Shown: piece after piece, positions 43,829 through 55,671 of the stretch
Position numbering within the stretch: the first letter of the stretch is position 1
How the letters are laid out: each line of letters opens with the position of its first letter
DNA from: Halothiobacillus diazotrophicus
Lineage (GTDB): Bacteria > Pseudomonadota > Gammaproteobacteria > Halothiobacillales > Halothiobacillaceae
Assembly (NCBI RefSeq): GCF_001663815.1
Contig: NZ_CP016027.1
Location: 1,933,001-1,997,000 of the forward strand
Direction of reading: 5' to 3'
DNA: 64,000 nt
The notes under the pieces: generated by a model
The model's database searches: none
Seen by the model: the letters and a program-made list of their open reading frames with translations, nothing else
Told to the model about the DNA's origin: nothing
Program-made: the position numbers and the translations under genes

Positions 43829-46165
43829 ATGGCGACATTCACCGTTGGCTTGATCGGCAACCCCAATTGCGGCAAGACCACCCTGTTCAACGCCCTGACG
43901 GGCATGCGGCAGAAGGTGGGCAACTGGCCCGGCGTCACCGTCGATCGCAAGACGGGGCTGTTCGATATCGGCTCGGAGTCCATCGAAGTCGTGGACCTGC
44001 CGGGCACCTACTCCCTGGATGCCGCCTCCAGCGCCTCGCTCGATGAGGCGATCGCCCGCGAATACGCACTCTCGGGCGAGGCCGACGTCATTCTCAACAT
44101 CGTCGATGCCAGCAACCTCGAGCGAAATCTCTATCTCACCACCCAGCTGATGGAAATGCGGCTGCCGCTAGTACTCGCCGTCAACATGATCGACTTGGCC
44201 GCCGAAGCCGGCATCGTCGTCGACTGCGCCGAACTGGAGCGCCAGCTGGGCTGCCCCGTCGTCCCGATCACGGCCAGCAAGAAGCAGGGGTTGGACGAAT
44301 TGAAGCGCCGACTGATCGAGCGTGCACGTCAGGCGGACGAACCGGGTATCAAGATCGAGTACGCGGCACTCATCGAAACCGCCCTGCGCGACCTCAAGCC
44401 GCTGCTCGAACCATTCGCAGCGGAACAGCGGATCGACCCCCGCTGGCTGGGCATCAAACTGCTGGAAAGCGACCCGCTGACACTGTCCACCGTGGACGAC
44501 ACCGTGCGTCAGGCCGTGACCGCCGCGCAGGAGACGATCCGCGCCCACATGGACGAGGAGGCGGACGTCTTCATCGCCGACGCCCGTTATACCTTCATTC
44601 ATCAGGTGACCCACCATGGCGTCACCCGTCGCGGACAACTGCGACGCTCGCTGACGGACCGCATCGACGCCATCGTGCTCAATCGATTCCTCGGCATCCC
44701 CATCTTCCTCGGGGTGATGTATCTGCTGTTCGTGATGAGCTTCAACGGCGGCAGCATCTTCCTCGACTTCTTCGAACAGACCGCACACACCCTATTCGTC
44801 GCGGGCGTGGGCCATGTCCTCCACCTGATGCATGCGCCGGACTGGGTCGTCGCCTTCCTCGCCACCTCCGTTGGCGGGGCGATCCAGCTCGTTTCCACCT
44901 TCATCGCGCCGATCGGCATGACCTTCCTCTTCCTGTCCCTGCTCGAAGACTCCGGTTACATGGCCCGCGCGGCCTTCGTGATGGATCGGTTCATGCGCAA
45001 GATCGGCCTGCCCGGCAAGGCCTTCGTGCCGATGATCGTGGGATTCGGCTGCAACGTGCCGGCGGTCATGGCGACCCGCACCCTCGAAGATCCCCGGGAA
45101 CGGTTGATTTCCGCCCTCATGCAGCCCTTCATGTCCTGCAGCGCGCGACTCGTCATCTACATGGCCTTCGTCACTGTGTTTTTCCGCGAGAACGGCGGAC
45201 AAGTCGTTTTCGGCCTGTACGTACTCGGCATCGTGCTGGCCATCCTGACGGCCCTGCTGCTCAAGCGGACCGCCCTGCGCGGCGAAGCCACCCCGTTCGT
45301 CATGGAGCTGCCCACCTATCACATCCCGACCCTGCGCGGCCTGCTGCTGACCACCTGGGAGCGCCTGTCGGTGTTCATTCTCCGGGTCGGCAAGGTGATC
45401 ATCATCGCTTCGGTGATCGTGACCCTGCTCTCGAGCTACAGCATGTCCGGAAAACCCCTCGCGGAAGGCGATGTCGGCGACTCCATCCTGGGCTCGATCG
45501 GCAAGACGATCACGCCGGTCTTCCATCCCATGGGCATCACCGAGGAGAACTGGCCGGCCGCCGTCGGACTGCTGTCCGGGGTGGTCGTCAAGGAGATTGT
45601 CATGGGCACCCTGAACGGCGTCTACACGCGCATGGATGCCGGAGATGCCGCTCAGGCCGCGCCCACCGAAACACCCGCGAAACCGGCGCCGTTCGATTTC
45701 TGGCAGGGCATCGGCAAGGCCATTGCCACCATTCCCGCCAACCTGGATACCTTCGCCCACGGCTTCTTCGATCCCCTGGGCCTCGGCGGCGTGAAGGTCG
45801 CCCAGACCAGTAACCTGCAGCAGGCCGCGGAACAGCAGGGCCTCGATACGCAAACCCTCTCCCGCATGGGTAGCCTGTTCACCGAAACGGCCGCCATCGC
45901 CTACCTGATCTTCATCCTGCTCTACATCCCCTGCGTGAATACCATGGCGGCGATCTTCCGCGAGACGCGCAGCGCGGGCTGGACCGTCTTCGCCATTTTC
46001 TGGGGGATTGGCCTAGCCTATAGTTTGGCCGTACTCTTCTATCAGTTCGCCAACTTCAGCCAGCATCCGACTGCGGCCCTGCTCTGGCTGATCGGCGTCA
46101 GCGCCGCCTTTACGGTGGCCATTGCGGCCCTGCATCGGCAGGGCCGGCGACGTGCCGTCGTCTAG
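43829..46165 (+). CDS. feoB: ferrous iron permease FeoB
   Basis: 778 residues. The cytosolic G domain has G1 GNPNCGKTTLFNALTG (8-23), G3 DLPGTYS, G4 NMID and G5 ITASK; a GDI-like helical domain follows to about 270. The C-terminal part has two gate regions with about eight to ten membrane segments, including VGFGCNVPAVMATRTLEDPR with the conserved gate Cys. It imports ferrous iron through the inner membrane, driven or controlled by GTP hydrolysis. Complete length, central gene of the feo operon. Confidence 0.97.
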   Translation: MATFTVGLIGNPNCGKTTLFNALTGMRQKVGNWPGVTVDRKTGLFDIGSESIEVVDLPGTYSLDAASSASLDEAIAREYALSGEADVILNIVDASNLERNLYLTTQLMEMRLPLVLAVNMIDLAAEAGIVVDCAELERQLGCPVVPITASKKQGLDELKRRLIERARQADEPGIKIEYAALIETALRDLKPLLEPFAAEQRIDPRWLGIKLLESDPLTLSTVDDTVRQAVTAAQETIRAHMDEEADVFIADARYTFIHQVTHHGVTRRGQLRRSLTDRIDAIVLNRFLGIPIFLGVMYLLFVMSFNGGSIFLDFFEQTAHTLFVAGVGHVLHLMHAPDWVVAFLATSVGGAIQLVSTFIAPIGMTFLFLSLLEDSGYMARAAFVMDRFMRKIGLPGKAFVPMIVGFGCNVPAVMATRTLEDPRERLISALMQPFMSCSARLVIYMAFVTVFFRENGGQVVFGLYVLGIVLAILTALLLKRTALRGEATPFVMELPTYHIPTLRGLLLTTWERLSVFILRVGKVIIIASVIVTLLSSYSMSGKPLAEGDVGDSILGSIGKTITPVFHPMGITEENWPAAVGLLSGVVVKEIVMGTLNGVYTRMDAGDAAQAAPTETPAKPAPFDFWQGIGKAIATIPANLDTFAHGFFDPLGLGGVKVAQTSNLQQAAEQQGLDTQTLSRMGSLFTETAAIAYLIFILLYIPCVNTMAAIFRETRSAGWTVFAIFWGIGLAYSLAVLFYQFANFSQHPTAALLWLIGVSAAFTVAIAALHRQGRRRAVV

Positions 46166-46220
46166 CCTCCGGCGACGCGACAGGGCAAGCCATACGCGAG
46201 ACACGAGGAGAGGGCACCAG

Positions 46221-46580
46221 ATGAGCACAGATCTGAGCACACATCGCCAGCCACTGACCCCCAGCAGCCTCAAGGCCTATCTTCAGGCACGCGGCACCGC
46301 GCCGTTTGCCGATCTCGTCAATCGTTTCGATGCACCGCCGGAAGCGGTCAGCGCGATCCTGACGTTCTGGCAGGACCGAGGCCGCGTGCGTGCCGTCCCC
46401 TTGGACTCGAACGCCGCCTGCACGTCAGGTTGCGGCGACTGCGGGCCCGGCGGACGCGACGCGCACTGCGCGGTACCGGACGATCAACCGCGACAGTACG
46501 ATCTTTATACATGGATCGACCCTGAGGCCATGCCGCTCGACCTGGACGCACTGGCCATCCATCAGCAGACGCACGGCTAG
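46221..46580 (+). CDS. feoC: FeoC-like protein with four-Cys cluster
   Basis: 119 residues. The N-terminal half is a winged-helix domain (LTPSSLKAYLQARGTAPFAD, FDAPPEAVSAILTFWQDRGR). It is followed by a four-Cys cluster C67-x3-C71-x2-C74-x8-C83 (CTSGCGDC then C), which is the FeoC iron-sulfur motif. The C-terminal 35 residues are an extension. FeoC binds FeoB and is thought to protect it from proteolysis or sense iron or oxygen. The start at 46221 has GAGGAGAGGG upstream. Confidence 0.82.
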   Translation: MSTDLSTHRQPLTPSSLKAYLQARGTAPFADLVNRFDAPPEAVSAILTFWQDRGRVRAVPLDSNAACTSGCGDCGPGGRDAHCAVPDDQPRQYDLYTWIDPEAMPLDLDALAIHQQTHG

Positions 46581-46610
46581 ACAGTACGCCCCCCCTATCC
46601 CCAATGACGC

Positions 46611-46636
46611 GACAGCCCGCCAAGAGGCGGGCTGTC
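46611..46636. terminator. bidirectional hairpin after feoC
   Basis: GACAGCCCGCC (46611-46621) and GGCGGGCTGTC (46626-46636) form an 11-bp perfect stem with an AAGA tetraloop. No long T-run follows, but the strong stem sits 30 bp after feoC and 34 bp from the 3' end of the convergent co-chaperone gene, where it probably ends both transcripts. Confidence 0.65.
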
Positions 46637-46670
46637 TATCGTTCACGCACGGTACGAAAACACGCGTCCG

Positions 46671-47576
46671 TCAGACACCCTTTCTTGGATCGAACGGCAT
46701 CGAAACCTTCATTTCCTGATACAGGGCGCGCGCCTCGTCCGTCTTCGCGGGCGGCGTATGAATGAGCAGGGTCACGATGAAATCCCCGCCGGCCACGCCG
46801 CGCTGGCGCAGCCGCAAACGTTTCCCGGACTGAGAACCCGCCGGCACCGTCAGCTCGATGCGTCCGCCGGAGGGCGTTGGCACCGGTACCTTCTCGCCCA
46901 ATGCCGCTTCCCAGGGCGTGATCGGCAGGTCATACAACACGTCATTGCCGTCCAGAGTGAAGCCCCGGTTGTCCGCCAGCTGCACGACGAGATAGAGATC
47001 GCCCGGCGTACCGCCCTGAGTGCCGGAGCCCCCCTGACCGGTCAGGCGAACGCGCTTGCCCGGCACACTGTCCTTCGGGATATTGACCTTGAGCGTCTTG
47101 CGTCCCGTTTCCGGATGATCGACCACGACGGATTTGCTGCCGCCCTCGATCATTTCCTGCACGGTCAGGTTCAGCGGCATTTCGTAATCGGCGCCGCGGG
47201 CCGCCCGTGTGCGTCGCGAATACCCGCTGCCACCGCCCTGCTCGAAGCCTCGGGCACCAAAGATGCTGCTGAAAAAATCGGAAAAGCCCGCGCCGCCATA
47301 TTGACCGCCGAACTGGCTCGGGTCGAATCCCGGGGGCGGCCGGAATTCATCCCCCGCATGATAGTTGGCGCCCAAGGCATCGTAGCGGGCACGTTTTTCG
47401 GCATCGCCAAGCACATCATAGGCTTCGTTGATCTGCTTGAACTTGGCCTCGGCACCCGGTTCCTTGTTGCGGTCCGGATGATATTTCTGCGCCGCTTTGC
47501 GGTAGGCTCGCTTGATTTCGTCGGCGGTGGCCGAACGTGCGACGCCGAGCGTTGCGTAATAATCTTCGAATTTCAA
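46671..47576 (-). CDS. cbpA: DnaJ-type co-chaperone, CbpA-like
   Basis: 301 residues. J domain (1-70) with HPD at 33-35; a G/F-rich linker (about 75-130; PPPGFDPSQFGGQYGGAGF); and two C-terminal beta-sandwich substrate domains (about 135-300). There is no zinc finger (no CxxCxGxG repeats), so it is a class B protein like CbpA rather than DnaJ. It stimulates DnaK ATPase and binds unfolded clients. No cbpM follows. Confidence 0.94.
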   Translation of the reverse strand: MKFEDYYATLGVARSATADEIKRAYRKAAQKYHPDRNKEPGAEAKFKQINEAYDVLGDAEKRARYDALGANYHAGDEFRPPPGFDPSQFGGQYGGAGFSDFFSSIFGARGFEQGGGSGYSRRTRAARGADYEMPLNLTVQEMIEGGSKSVVVDHPETGRKTLKVNIPKDSVPGKRVRLTGQGGSGTQGGTPGDLYLVVQLADNRGFTLDGNDVLYDLPITPWEAALGEKVPVPTPSGGRIELTVPAGSQSGKRLRLRQRGVAGGDFIVTLLIHTPPAKTDEARALYQEMKVSMPFDPRKGV

Positions 47577-47676
47577 CGTAGCTTCACCTCGGAACAGATC
47601 AGGAGATCAGGAGAAATATGCCCGTATTCTTGAGGGTATTTCGGGTGATTTTCAAGGTTCGCGTATCGCACTGAGG

Positions 47677-47700
47677 AAAAAAAACCCGCCTTTCGGCGGG
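47677..47700 (-). terminator. rho-independent terminator of rpmJ
   Basis: On the minus strand CCCGCCGAAAGGCGGG is followed by an uninterrupted run of eight T (bases 47677-47684 read as A on the plus strand). It lies 33 bp past the rpmJ stop and upstream of cbpA, so rpmJ is a separate transcription unit. Confidence 0.9.
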
Positions 47701-47732
47701 TCATGCGCTATCCCATCGAACCTCGCGACGCA

Positions 47733-47858
47733 TTAGCGCTGGCGAGCCTTGAAACGCGGGTTGGTCTTGTTGATCACGTAAACCTTGCCGCGACGGCGCA
47801 CGATCTGACAGTCTTTATGCCGGGTCTTGGCGGACTTCAGGGAAGAAAGGATTTTCAT
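47733..47858 (-). CDS. rpmJ: 50S ribosomal protein L36, zinc-free type
   Basis: A 41-residue gene found by reading the strand directly. It starts [20 protein letters not shown] and continues [21 protein letters not shown]. It is the longer type of L36 that lacks the C-x2-C...C-x4-H zinc-binding set; only one Cys remains. This variant (YkgO type) can replace the zinc form when zinc is scarce. A weak ribosome site (GAGG) precedes the ATG. Confidence 0.93.
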   Translation of the reverse strand: MKILSSLKSAKTRHKDCQIVRRRGKVYVINKTNPRFKARQR

Positions 47859-47989
47859 ATCAGCCTCGGTCTATCGAATTTCGAAATCAAAATAGGTTGC
47901 GCAAAATATCCCAAAACCGGCTTAAAGGCAAGAAATGAATACTTTTTCATCGCTTTTCCGCGCATGCCGTCCGTCTGCGGGGATTTCGC

Positions 47990-47995
47990 TATACT
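47990..47995 (+). promoter_or_regulatory. candidate -10 box for rdgB
   Basis: TATACT lies 74 bp before the rdgB ATG and differs from the sigma-70 consensus in one base. The -35 region at 17 bp spacing (CCGTCC) is poor, so this promoter would need an activator or is only weak. Given as a candidate only. Confidence 0.3.
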
Positions 47996-48068
47996 GCGCA
48001 CCGGTTCTGCCATTCCGGCAAGCCCTCCCGACCAACACGATCTGCCGTAACGCGAGTCCGTGAACCCA

Positions 48069-48692
48069 ATGACACAAATAGTGATCGCCACCCATAACCG
48101 GGGCAAACTCCGGGAATTCGAGGCCATGCGCGTTGCCCTGTCGACCGCATTTCCGGGTCTCTCCCGAATCCAGTTCCTCCCCTTGTCCGACTGGCAGGGC
48201 ACACCGCCCGACGAAGACGGCGAGCGCTTTATCGACAACGCCCTCATCAAGGCACGCGCGGCCGCCGCCCTGACGGGACTGCCGGCCCTGGCCGACGATT
48301 CCGGGCTCGTGGTCGACGCGTTGAATGGCGCCCCTGGCGTTTACTCCGCACGCTACGCGGGTGTCGGCGCGACCGATGCCGAAAACAACCTGAAACTGCA
48401 ACAGGCGCTCGCCGGCACGCCGGAGTCGCAACGGAGCGCGCGCTATGTCTGTGCCCTGGCCCTGGTGCGCCATGCCGAGGATGCGCACCCTCTCACTGCC
48501 GAAGGGGAATGGCCCGGAAGTATGCTGACCGATCCGCGCGGGACCGAAGGATTCGGCTACGATCCGTTCTTCTTCTCGCCGGAACACGGCCAGACGGCCG
48601 CCCAGATGCCTGCCGAACTGAAGAACAGCATCAGTCACCGTGCGCGTGCCCTGACTAAACTGCTCACCCTGCTTGGACACGCCCCGCTCTGA
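48069..48692 (+). CDS. rdgB: dITP/XTP pyrophosphatase (RdgB/HAM1)
   Basis: 207 residues. The nucleotide-binding loop is IATHNRGKLREFEAM (5-19), and the signature LADDSGLVVDALNGAPGVYSARYAG (given as ADDSGLVVDALNGAPGVYSA) with the catalytic Asp is clear; GFGYDPFFF completes the site. It hydrolyses dITP, XTP and related damaged nucleotides to protect DNA and RNA. The ATG at 48069 is preferred to a GTG at 48060. Its stop overlaps the hemW start by one base. Confidence 0.96.
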   Translation: MTQIVIATHNRGKLREFEAMRVALSTAFPGLSRIQFLPLSDWQGTPPDEDGERFIDNALIKARAAAALTGLPALADDSGLVVDALNGAPGVYSARYAGVGATDAENNLKLQQALAGTPESQRSARYVCALALVRHAEDAHPLTAEGEWPGSMLTDPRGTEGFGYDPFFFSPEHGQTAAQMPAELKNSISHRARALTKLLTLLGHAPL

Positions 48693-49858
48693 TGCAACTT
48701 CTGCAATTCACTGAAAATCCGCCGCTGGCACTGTACATCCACCTGCCCTGGTGCATGGAGAAATGCCCCTATTGCGATTTTAATTCGCACGGTCTCAAGG
48801 GACAGGCGCTCCCCGAGCGCGATTACATCGATGCCCTGCTGCGCGACATTGAGCGCGAACTCCCCTTGATCTGGGGGCGCCCCATTGAGACGATTTTCAT
48901 CGGCGGTGGCACCCCCAGCCTCTTCTCGCCCGAAGGGCTGGATCGGCTGTTCTCCGGCCTGCGTGCCTTGCTTGATCTGCGCTTTTGTCGCGAAGTCACG
49001 CTGGAGGTCAATCCCGGCACCGACATGGCCACCCGGCTGAGCGAATACCGAAGCATCGGCATCAATCGCGTGTCCATCGGCGTACAGAGCTTTGATGACG
49101 ACAGCCTCAGGCGCCTCGGCCGCATTCACGACCATCACGCCGCGATTCGCACCATCGAAGCCGCCCACGATGCAGGGCTGGACAGTTTCAACATCGATCT
49201 CATGTTCGGCCTGCCCCATCAATCGACTGAGCAGGCCGAAGACGACATCCGACAGGCTCTGGACCTCGAACCACCACATCTTTCTTGGTACCAACTGACT
49301 CTGGAGCCGAACACACCTTTCGCGGCCCATCCGCCGACCCTCCCCGAGGATGACACGATGGATGCGATCAACGAACGCGGTCTTGACCGCCTGGTGGGGG
49401 CTGGCTTCCAGCAGTATGAGGTATCCGCCTATGCGCAACCGGGACACGCGTGTCAGCACAACCTCAATTACTGGCAGTTCGGCGACTATCTCGGCATCGG
49501 GGCTGGCGCCCACGGCAAGATCACGCTGGCCGGGGAGTCTCGCATCGAACGCCGCGTCCGCACGCGCCACCCGAGTGCCTATCTGGCGCAGGCCGGTTCG
49601 GATGCCGCCATCACGGCGCACACGGTGCCCAGCCGCGAACTGCCCTTCGAGTTCATGCTCAATGCGCTTCGCCTGACGGAAGGTTTCGACGTCCCACTGT
49701 TCACCCACCGTACCGGACTGCCCATCAAGGTGATTTCCGACACCCTGCACAGCCTGGAGCAGGACGAACTCATCACCTGGACCATGACACACATCCGGCC
49801 GACCGAGCGTGGCGCTCGCTACCTGAACGATCTGGTCCTGCGCTTCATGCCCGACTGA
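48692..49858 (+). CDS. hemW: radical SAM protein HemW
   Basis: 388 residues. The [4Fe-4S] motif is C21-x3-C25-x2-C28 (WCMEKCPYCDFNSH), followed by the SAM-binding FIGGGTPSLFS and the NRVSIGVQSFDDD motif of the coproporphyrinogen-III-oxidase-like proteins. It lacks the N-terminal features of HemN and belongs to HemW, a haem chaperone rather than an oxidase. The ATG overlaps the rdgB stop, and the gene is convergent with glmU, six bases apart. Confidence 0.95.
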   Translation: MQLLQFTENPPLALYIHLPWCMEKCPYCDFNSHGLKGQALPERDYIDALLRDIERELPLIWGRPIETIFIGGGTPSLFSPEGLDRLFSGLRALLDLRFCREVTLEVNPGTDMATRLSEYRSIGINRVSIGVQSFDDDSLRRLGRIHDHHAAIRTIEAAHDAGLDSFNIDLMFGLPHQSTEQAEDDIRQALDLEPPHLSWYQLTLEPNTPFAAHPPTLPEDDTMDAINERGLDRLVGAGFQQYEVSAYAQPGHACQHNLNYWQFGDYLGIGAGAHGKITLAGESRIERRVRTRHPSAYLAQAGSDAAITAHTVPSRELPFEFMLNALRLTEGFDVPLFTHRTGLPIKVISDTLHSLEQDELITWTMTHIRPTERGARYLNDLVLRFMPD

Positions 49859-49864
49859 GCCGCT

Positions 49865-51253
49865 TCAAGCCGGCTTTTTCTTCACCGGCCGCTGCCACCC
49901 CGTCTTGAGCACCTGCGGCGCACGTGCCAAGGCCAGTTGCTCTTCCGGTACATTTTTCGTGATCGTCGATCCTGCGCCGATCGTGGCACCGCTCCCCACC
50001 GCGACGGGCGCCACCAACTGGCTGGCCGACCCCACGAAGACCCGGTCGCCGATCAGGGTTTTGTGCTTGTTGGCCCCATCGTAATTGCAGGTGATCGTAC
50101 CCGCCCCGATATTACACTCCTGGCCCATTTCCGTATCGCCCACGTAGGAGAGATGGTTGACCTTGGAACCCGCCCCGATTCGACTGGCCTTGACCTCGAC
50201 GAAATTGCCGATCCGACTGTGTGCGTCCAGAAACGTGCCCGGGCGCAGCCGGGCATAGGGGCCGATCACCACGCCTTCCGCAAGCTCGGCGCCATCGACG
50301 TGGCTGAAGGCCAGTACCTGAACGCCATCTGCCAAGGTCGCGTTCCGGATGATGCTGTTCGGGCCAATCGTCACCCCGTTTCCTATCGTCACCCGTCCCT
50401 CGAAGATCACGTTGACGTCGATCGTCACATCCGTGCCGATGCTCAGTTCCCCGCGAATATCGAGCCGCGCAGGATCGATGATGGTCGCGCCCGCCAGGGC
50501 GAGTGACTTCGCCTGTCTGCGTTGCCATTCCCGCTCGAGTTCCGCCAGCGCCCAGCGGTCGTTAACGCCGGCAACCTTGACGGGATCATCCGTGAATACC
50601 CCCTCGATCGCCACCTCCGCCGCATGGGCCATGCCGACGATGTCCGTGAGATACAGCTCGCCCTGTGCATTTTTCGGTTCCAGTCGGGTCAGCCACTGGC
50701 GCAACTCCCCCACCCGGACGCACATGAGACCGGTGTTGATTTCCGTGATGGCCTGTTCCAGTGGGGTGGCATCCTTCTGTTCGCGGATGGCGATCAGGGC
50801 ATGCGCCGCATCGCGAATGATCCGTCCATATCCGCTCGGATCAGAGAGCTCCGTCGTGAGGACCGCCAGCGGACTGCGTCGGGCTGCATCGACCAGGCCC
50901 TGTACGACTGCCGCGTCCAGCAACGGTACGTCGCCGTAGAGAATCAGCACATGGTCGTCGTCTGCGAAATCGACCTCATCAAGGGCGCATCGAACGGCGT
51001 GGCCGGTGCCGAGCTGCTCGTTTTGCAGGACCCAGCGGATATCTGCCCGGTCGGTCGCCGCCACAATCTGATCGGCACCAAACCCCACGACGACGTTCAG
51101 GGAGGCCGGTCGAATCGATGTGGCCGCATCCAGTACACGCGCCAGCATGGTTTTCCCACCCAGGGACTGAAGAACTTTGGGCTTGGCCGAACGCATACGC
51201 GTCCCCTTGCCTGCAGCCAGAATGACGACATGGAGTTGGGGCGTCGTTGACAT
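49865..51253 (-). CDS. glmU: bifunctional UDP-N-acetylglucosamine pyrophosphorylase / glucosamine-1-phosphate acetyltransferase
   Basis: 462 residues. The N-terminal Rossmann uridyltransferase shows LAAGKGTRMRSAKPKVLQSL (10-29), the EQLGTGHAV loop and LYGDVPLL. From about 250 a left-handed beta-helix of hexapeptide repeats (IGTDVTIDVNVIFEGRVTIG, VGSGATIGAGSTITKN) carries acetyltransferase activity. It makes UDP-GlcNAc for peptidoglycan and LPS. The start at 51253 has GAGGAAATC; the open frame further upstream crosses the terminator and is not coding. Confidence 0.96.
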   Translation of the reverse strand: MSTTPQLHVVILAAGKGTRMRSAKPKVLQSLGGKTMLARVLDAATSIRPASLNVVVGFGADQIVAATDRADIRWVLQNEQLGTGHAVRCALDEVDFADDDHVLILYGDVPLLDAAVVQGLVDAARRSPLAVLTTELSDPSGYGRIIRDAAHALIAIREQKDATPLEQAITEINTGLMCVRVGELRQWLTRLEPKNAQGELYLTDIVGMAHAAEVAIEGVFTDDPVKVAGVNDRWALAELEREWQRRQAKSLALAGATIIDPARLDIRGELSIGTDVTIDVNVIFEGRVTIGNGVTIGPNSIIRNATLADGVQVLAFSHVDGAELAEGVVIGPYARLRPGTFLDAHSRIGNFVEVKASRIGAGSKVNHLSYVGDTEMGQECNIGAGTITCNYDGANKHKTLIGDRVFVGSASQLVAPVAVGSGATIGAGSTITKNVPEEQLALARAPQVLKTGWQRPVKKKPA

Positions 51254-51269
51254 GATTTCCTCGAAAACA

Positions 51270-51294
51270 AAAAAGGAGCCTAGGCTCCTTTTTA
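51270..51294 (-). terminator. rho-independent terminator of the atp operon
   Basis: AAGGAGCC and GGCTCCTT form a stem around TA, with A/T runs outside on both strands (on the minus strand the stem is followed by TTTTTTG). It lies 60 bp past the atpC stop and just upstream of glmU, so it ends the atp transcript. Confidence 0.88.
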
Positions 51295-51354
51295 TTGTAC
51301 TGGACAACGCCTCACCGTGGCTTTCGCAACAGATTGGCGATCAGGATCTGATCC

Positions 51355-51801
51355 TTAACGACGTCCCGCGCCCATGCCTCGTAGGGAGCGCACCCATTTC
51401 AACCGCTCCTCGGCCTCGATCATGATCGACTGAGCCGAAGTGAAGTCCAATTGGCCGCGCTGCTCGTAGTCACGGATGTAGACGGCTTCTTCGGCCAGCT
51501 TGGCCTCGAGCTCGGACGCATCCACGCCATGAGCATCCTCTTCGGTCAGGGCCCAGTCTGCGATGATGCTCACCACCATCGGCTGAACCTCGAGGATACC
51601 GAAACCCACGAAGTAGCGGACGACGGAACCGTCAGCAAGATGCACGCGCACTTCACCGGGTCGCAGGATTGACAGGGTCTGCGTATGGAGCGGGGTAACC
51701 CCCACTTCGCCCGCTTCGGTGGGAATGGACACAAAGCTCGCATCCCCGGAGAAGATCGGACGCTCCATGCTGACGATGTCAACACGAATGGTCATTGCCA
51801 T
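51355..51801 (-). CDS. atpC: ATP synthase F1 subunit epsilon
   Basis: 148 residues: an N-terminal beta sandwich (TIRVDIVSMERPIFSGDASF, TEAGEVGVTPLHTQTLSILR) and a C-terminal helical hairpin after about 90 (ELEAKLAEEAVYIRDY, IEAEERLKWVRSLRG). The tip of the hairpin can regulate ATP hydrolysis by inserting into F1. Last gene of the operon, 14 bases after atpD. Confidence 0.96.
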   Translation of the reverse strand: MAMTIRVDIVSMERPIFSGDASFVSIPTEAGEVGVTPLHTQTLSILRPGEVRVHLADGSVVRYFVGFGILEVQPMVVSIIADWALTEEDAHGVDASELEAKLAEEAVYIRDYEQRGQLDFTSAQSIMIEAEERLKWVRSLRGMGAGRR

Positions 51802-51815
51802 GATTTGGCCTCCCG

Positions 51816-53231
<1,416 letters not shown>

Positions 53232-53247
53232 CTAAAACCGACGACGA

Positions 53248-54108
53248 TCAAACTGCCGCAGCGCCTGAAACGATCTCCGAAATCTCTTGCGTGATCGCGG
53301 CTTGACGCGCCTTGTTGTACTGCAGTTTCAACGCCTTGATCATGTCGCCCGCATTATCGGTGGCATTCTTCATCGCGATACGGCGTGCTGCCATTTCGCA
53401 AGCCACGTTCTCGATGGCGCTGGACACAATCTGTCCGGTGATATAGCGCTTCAGAACGGCTGCCAGCACTGCATGGGAATCCGGCTCATACAGATAATCC
53501 CAGTGGTGGCGCAGTTCCGGATTCTCCTGATACACCAACGGCGCAATCTGCTCGACGACCGGACGCTGCACCATCGAATTCACGAACGAGTTGTGCGCGA
53601 GTTCAATACGGTCAACGTGGCCTTCTTCGTAAGCGCCCATGGCAGCCGTAATGGCACCGCGCATTTTCGCGTAACTGGGCTTATCGCCCATGTGTGCGAC
53701 CGATGCCAGAACGTTGCCGCCATAACGCTTGAAGAAAGCCCGGCCCTTCGAACCGATCGGGATGACGTCGACTTCGATGCCCTTGCTCTGGTATTCCTTG
53801 ATTTTCAGCAAGGTGTGCTTGAGCAAGTTGACGTTCAAGCCGCCGCAGAGCCCGCGGTCCGTCGTGATCACGATGATCAGGACCCGCTTCACTTCACGCT
53901 CGACCATCAAGGGATGGCGATATTCCGGATGGGCATTGGTGATATGCCCGACGACTTCCAGAAACTTCTCGGCATAGGGCCGAGTCGCTTCCATCGCCTC
54001 CTGGGCGCGCCGCATCTTGGATGCAGCGACCATTTCCATCGCCTTGGTGATCTTGCGCGTATTCTGCACGCTCTTAATCTTGGTGCGAATCTCTTTGCCT
54101 ACGGCCAT
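53248..54108 (-). CDS. atpG: ATP synthase F1 subunit gamma
   Basis: 286 residues. The N-terminal helix ([40 protein letters not shown]) and the C-terminal helix ([20 protein letters not shown]) form the central rotor shaft; [13 protein letters not shown] is the conserved globular motif. It starts 15 bases after the atpA stop. Confidence 0.97.
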   Translation of the reverse strand: MAVGKEIRTKIKSVQNTRKITKAMEMVAASKMRRAQEAMEATRPYAEKFLEVVGHITNAHPEYRHPLMVEREVKRVLIIVITTDRGLCGGLNVNLLKHTLLKIKEYQSKGIEVDVIPIGSKGRAFFKRYGGNVLASVAHMGDKPSYAKMRGAITAAMGAYEEGHVDRIELAHNSFVNSMVQRPVVEQIAPLVYQENPELRHHWDYLYEPDSHAVLAAVLKRYITGQIVSSAIENVACEMAARRIAMKNATDNAGDMIKALKLQYNKARQAAITQEISEIVSGAAAV

Positions 54109-54123
54109 GACTTCGCCCCCTGA

Positions 54124-55662
<1,539 letters not shown>

Positions 55663-55671
55663 AGGATCTCC

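Noticed and set aside
46611..46636. A possible bacterial interspersed palindrome (REP)
   Set aside because: Only one copy was noticed in the window; its place between convergent genes fits a terminator better.
48060..48068. A GTG start for rdgB at 48060
   Set aside because: It adds three residues not in the family and the ATG at 48069 fits the conserved N-terminus.
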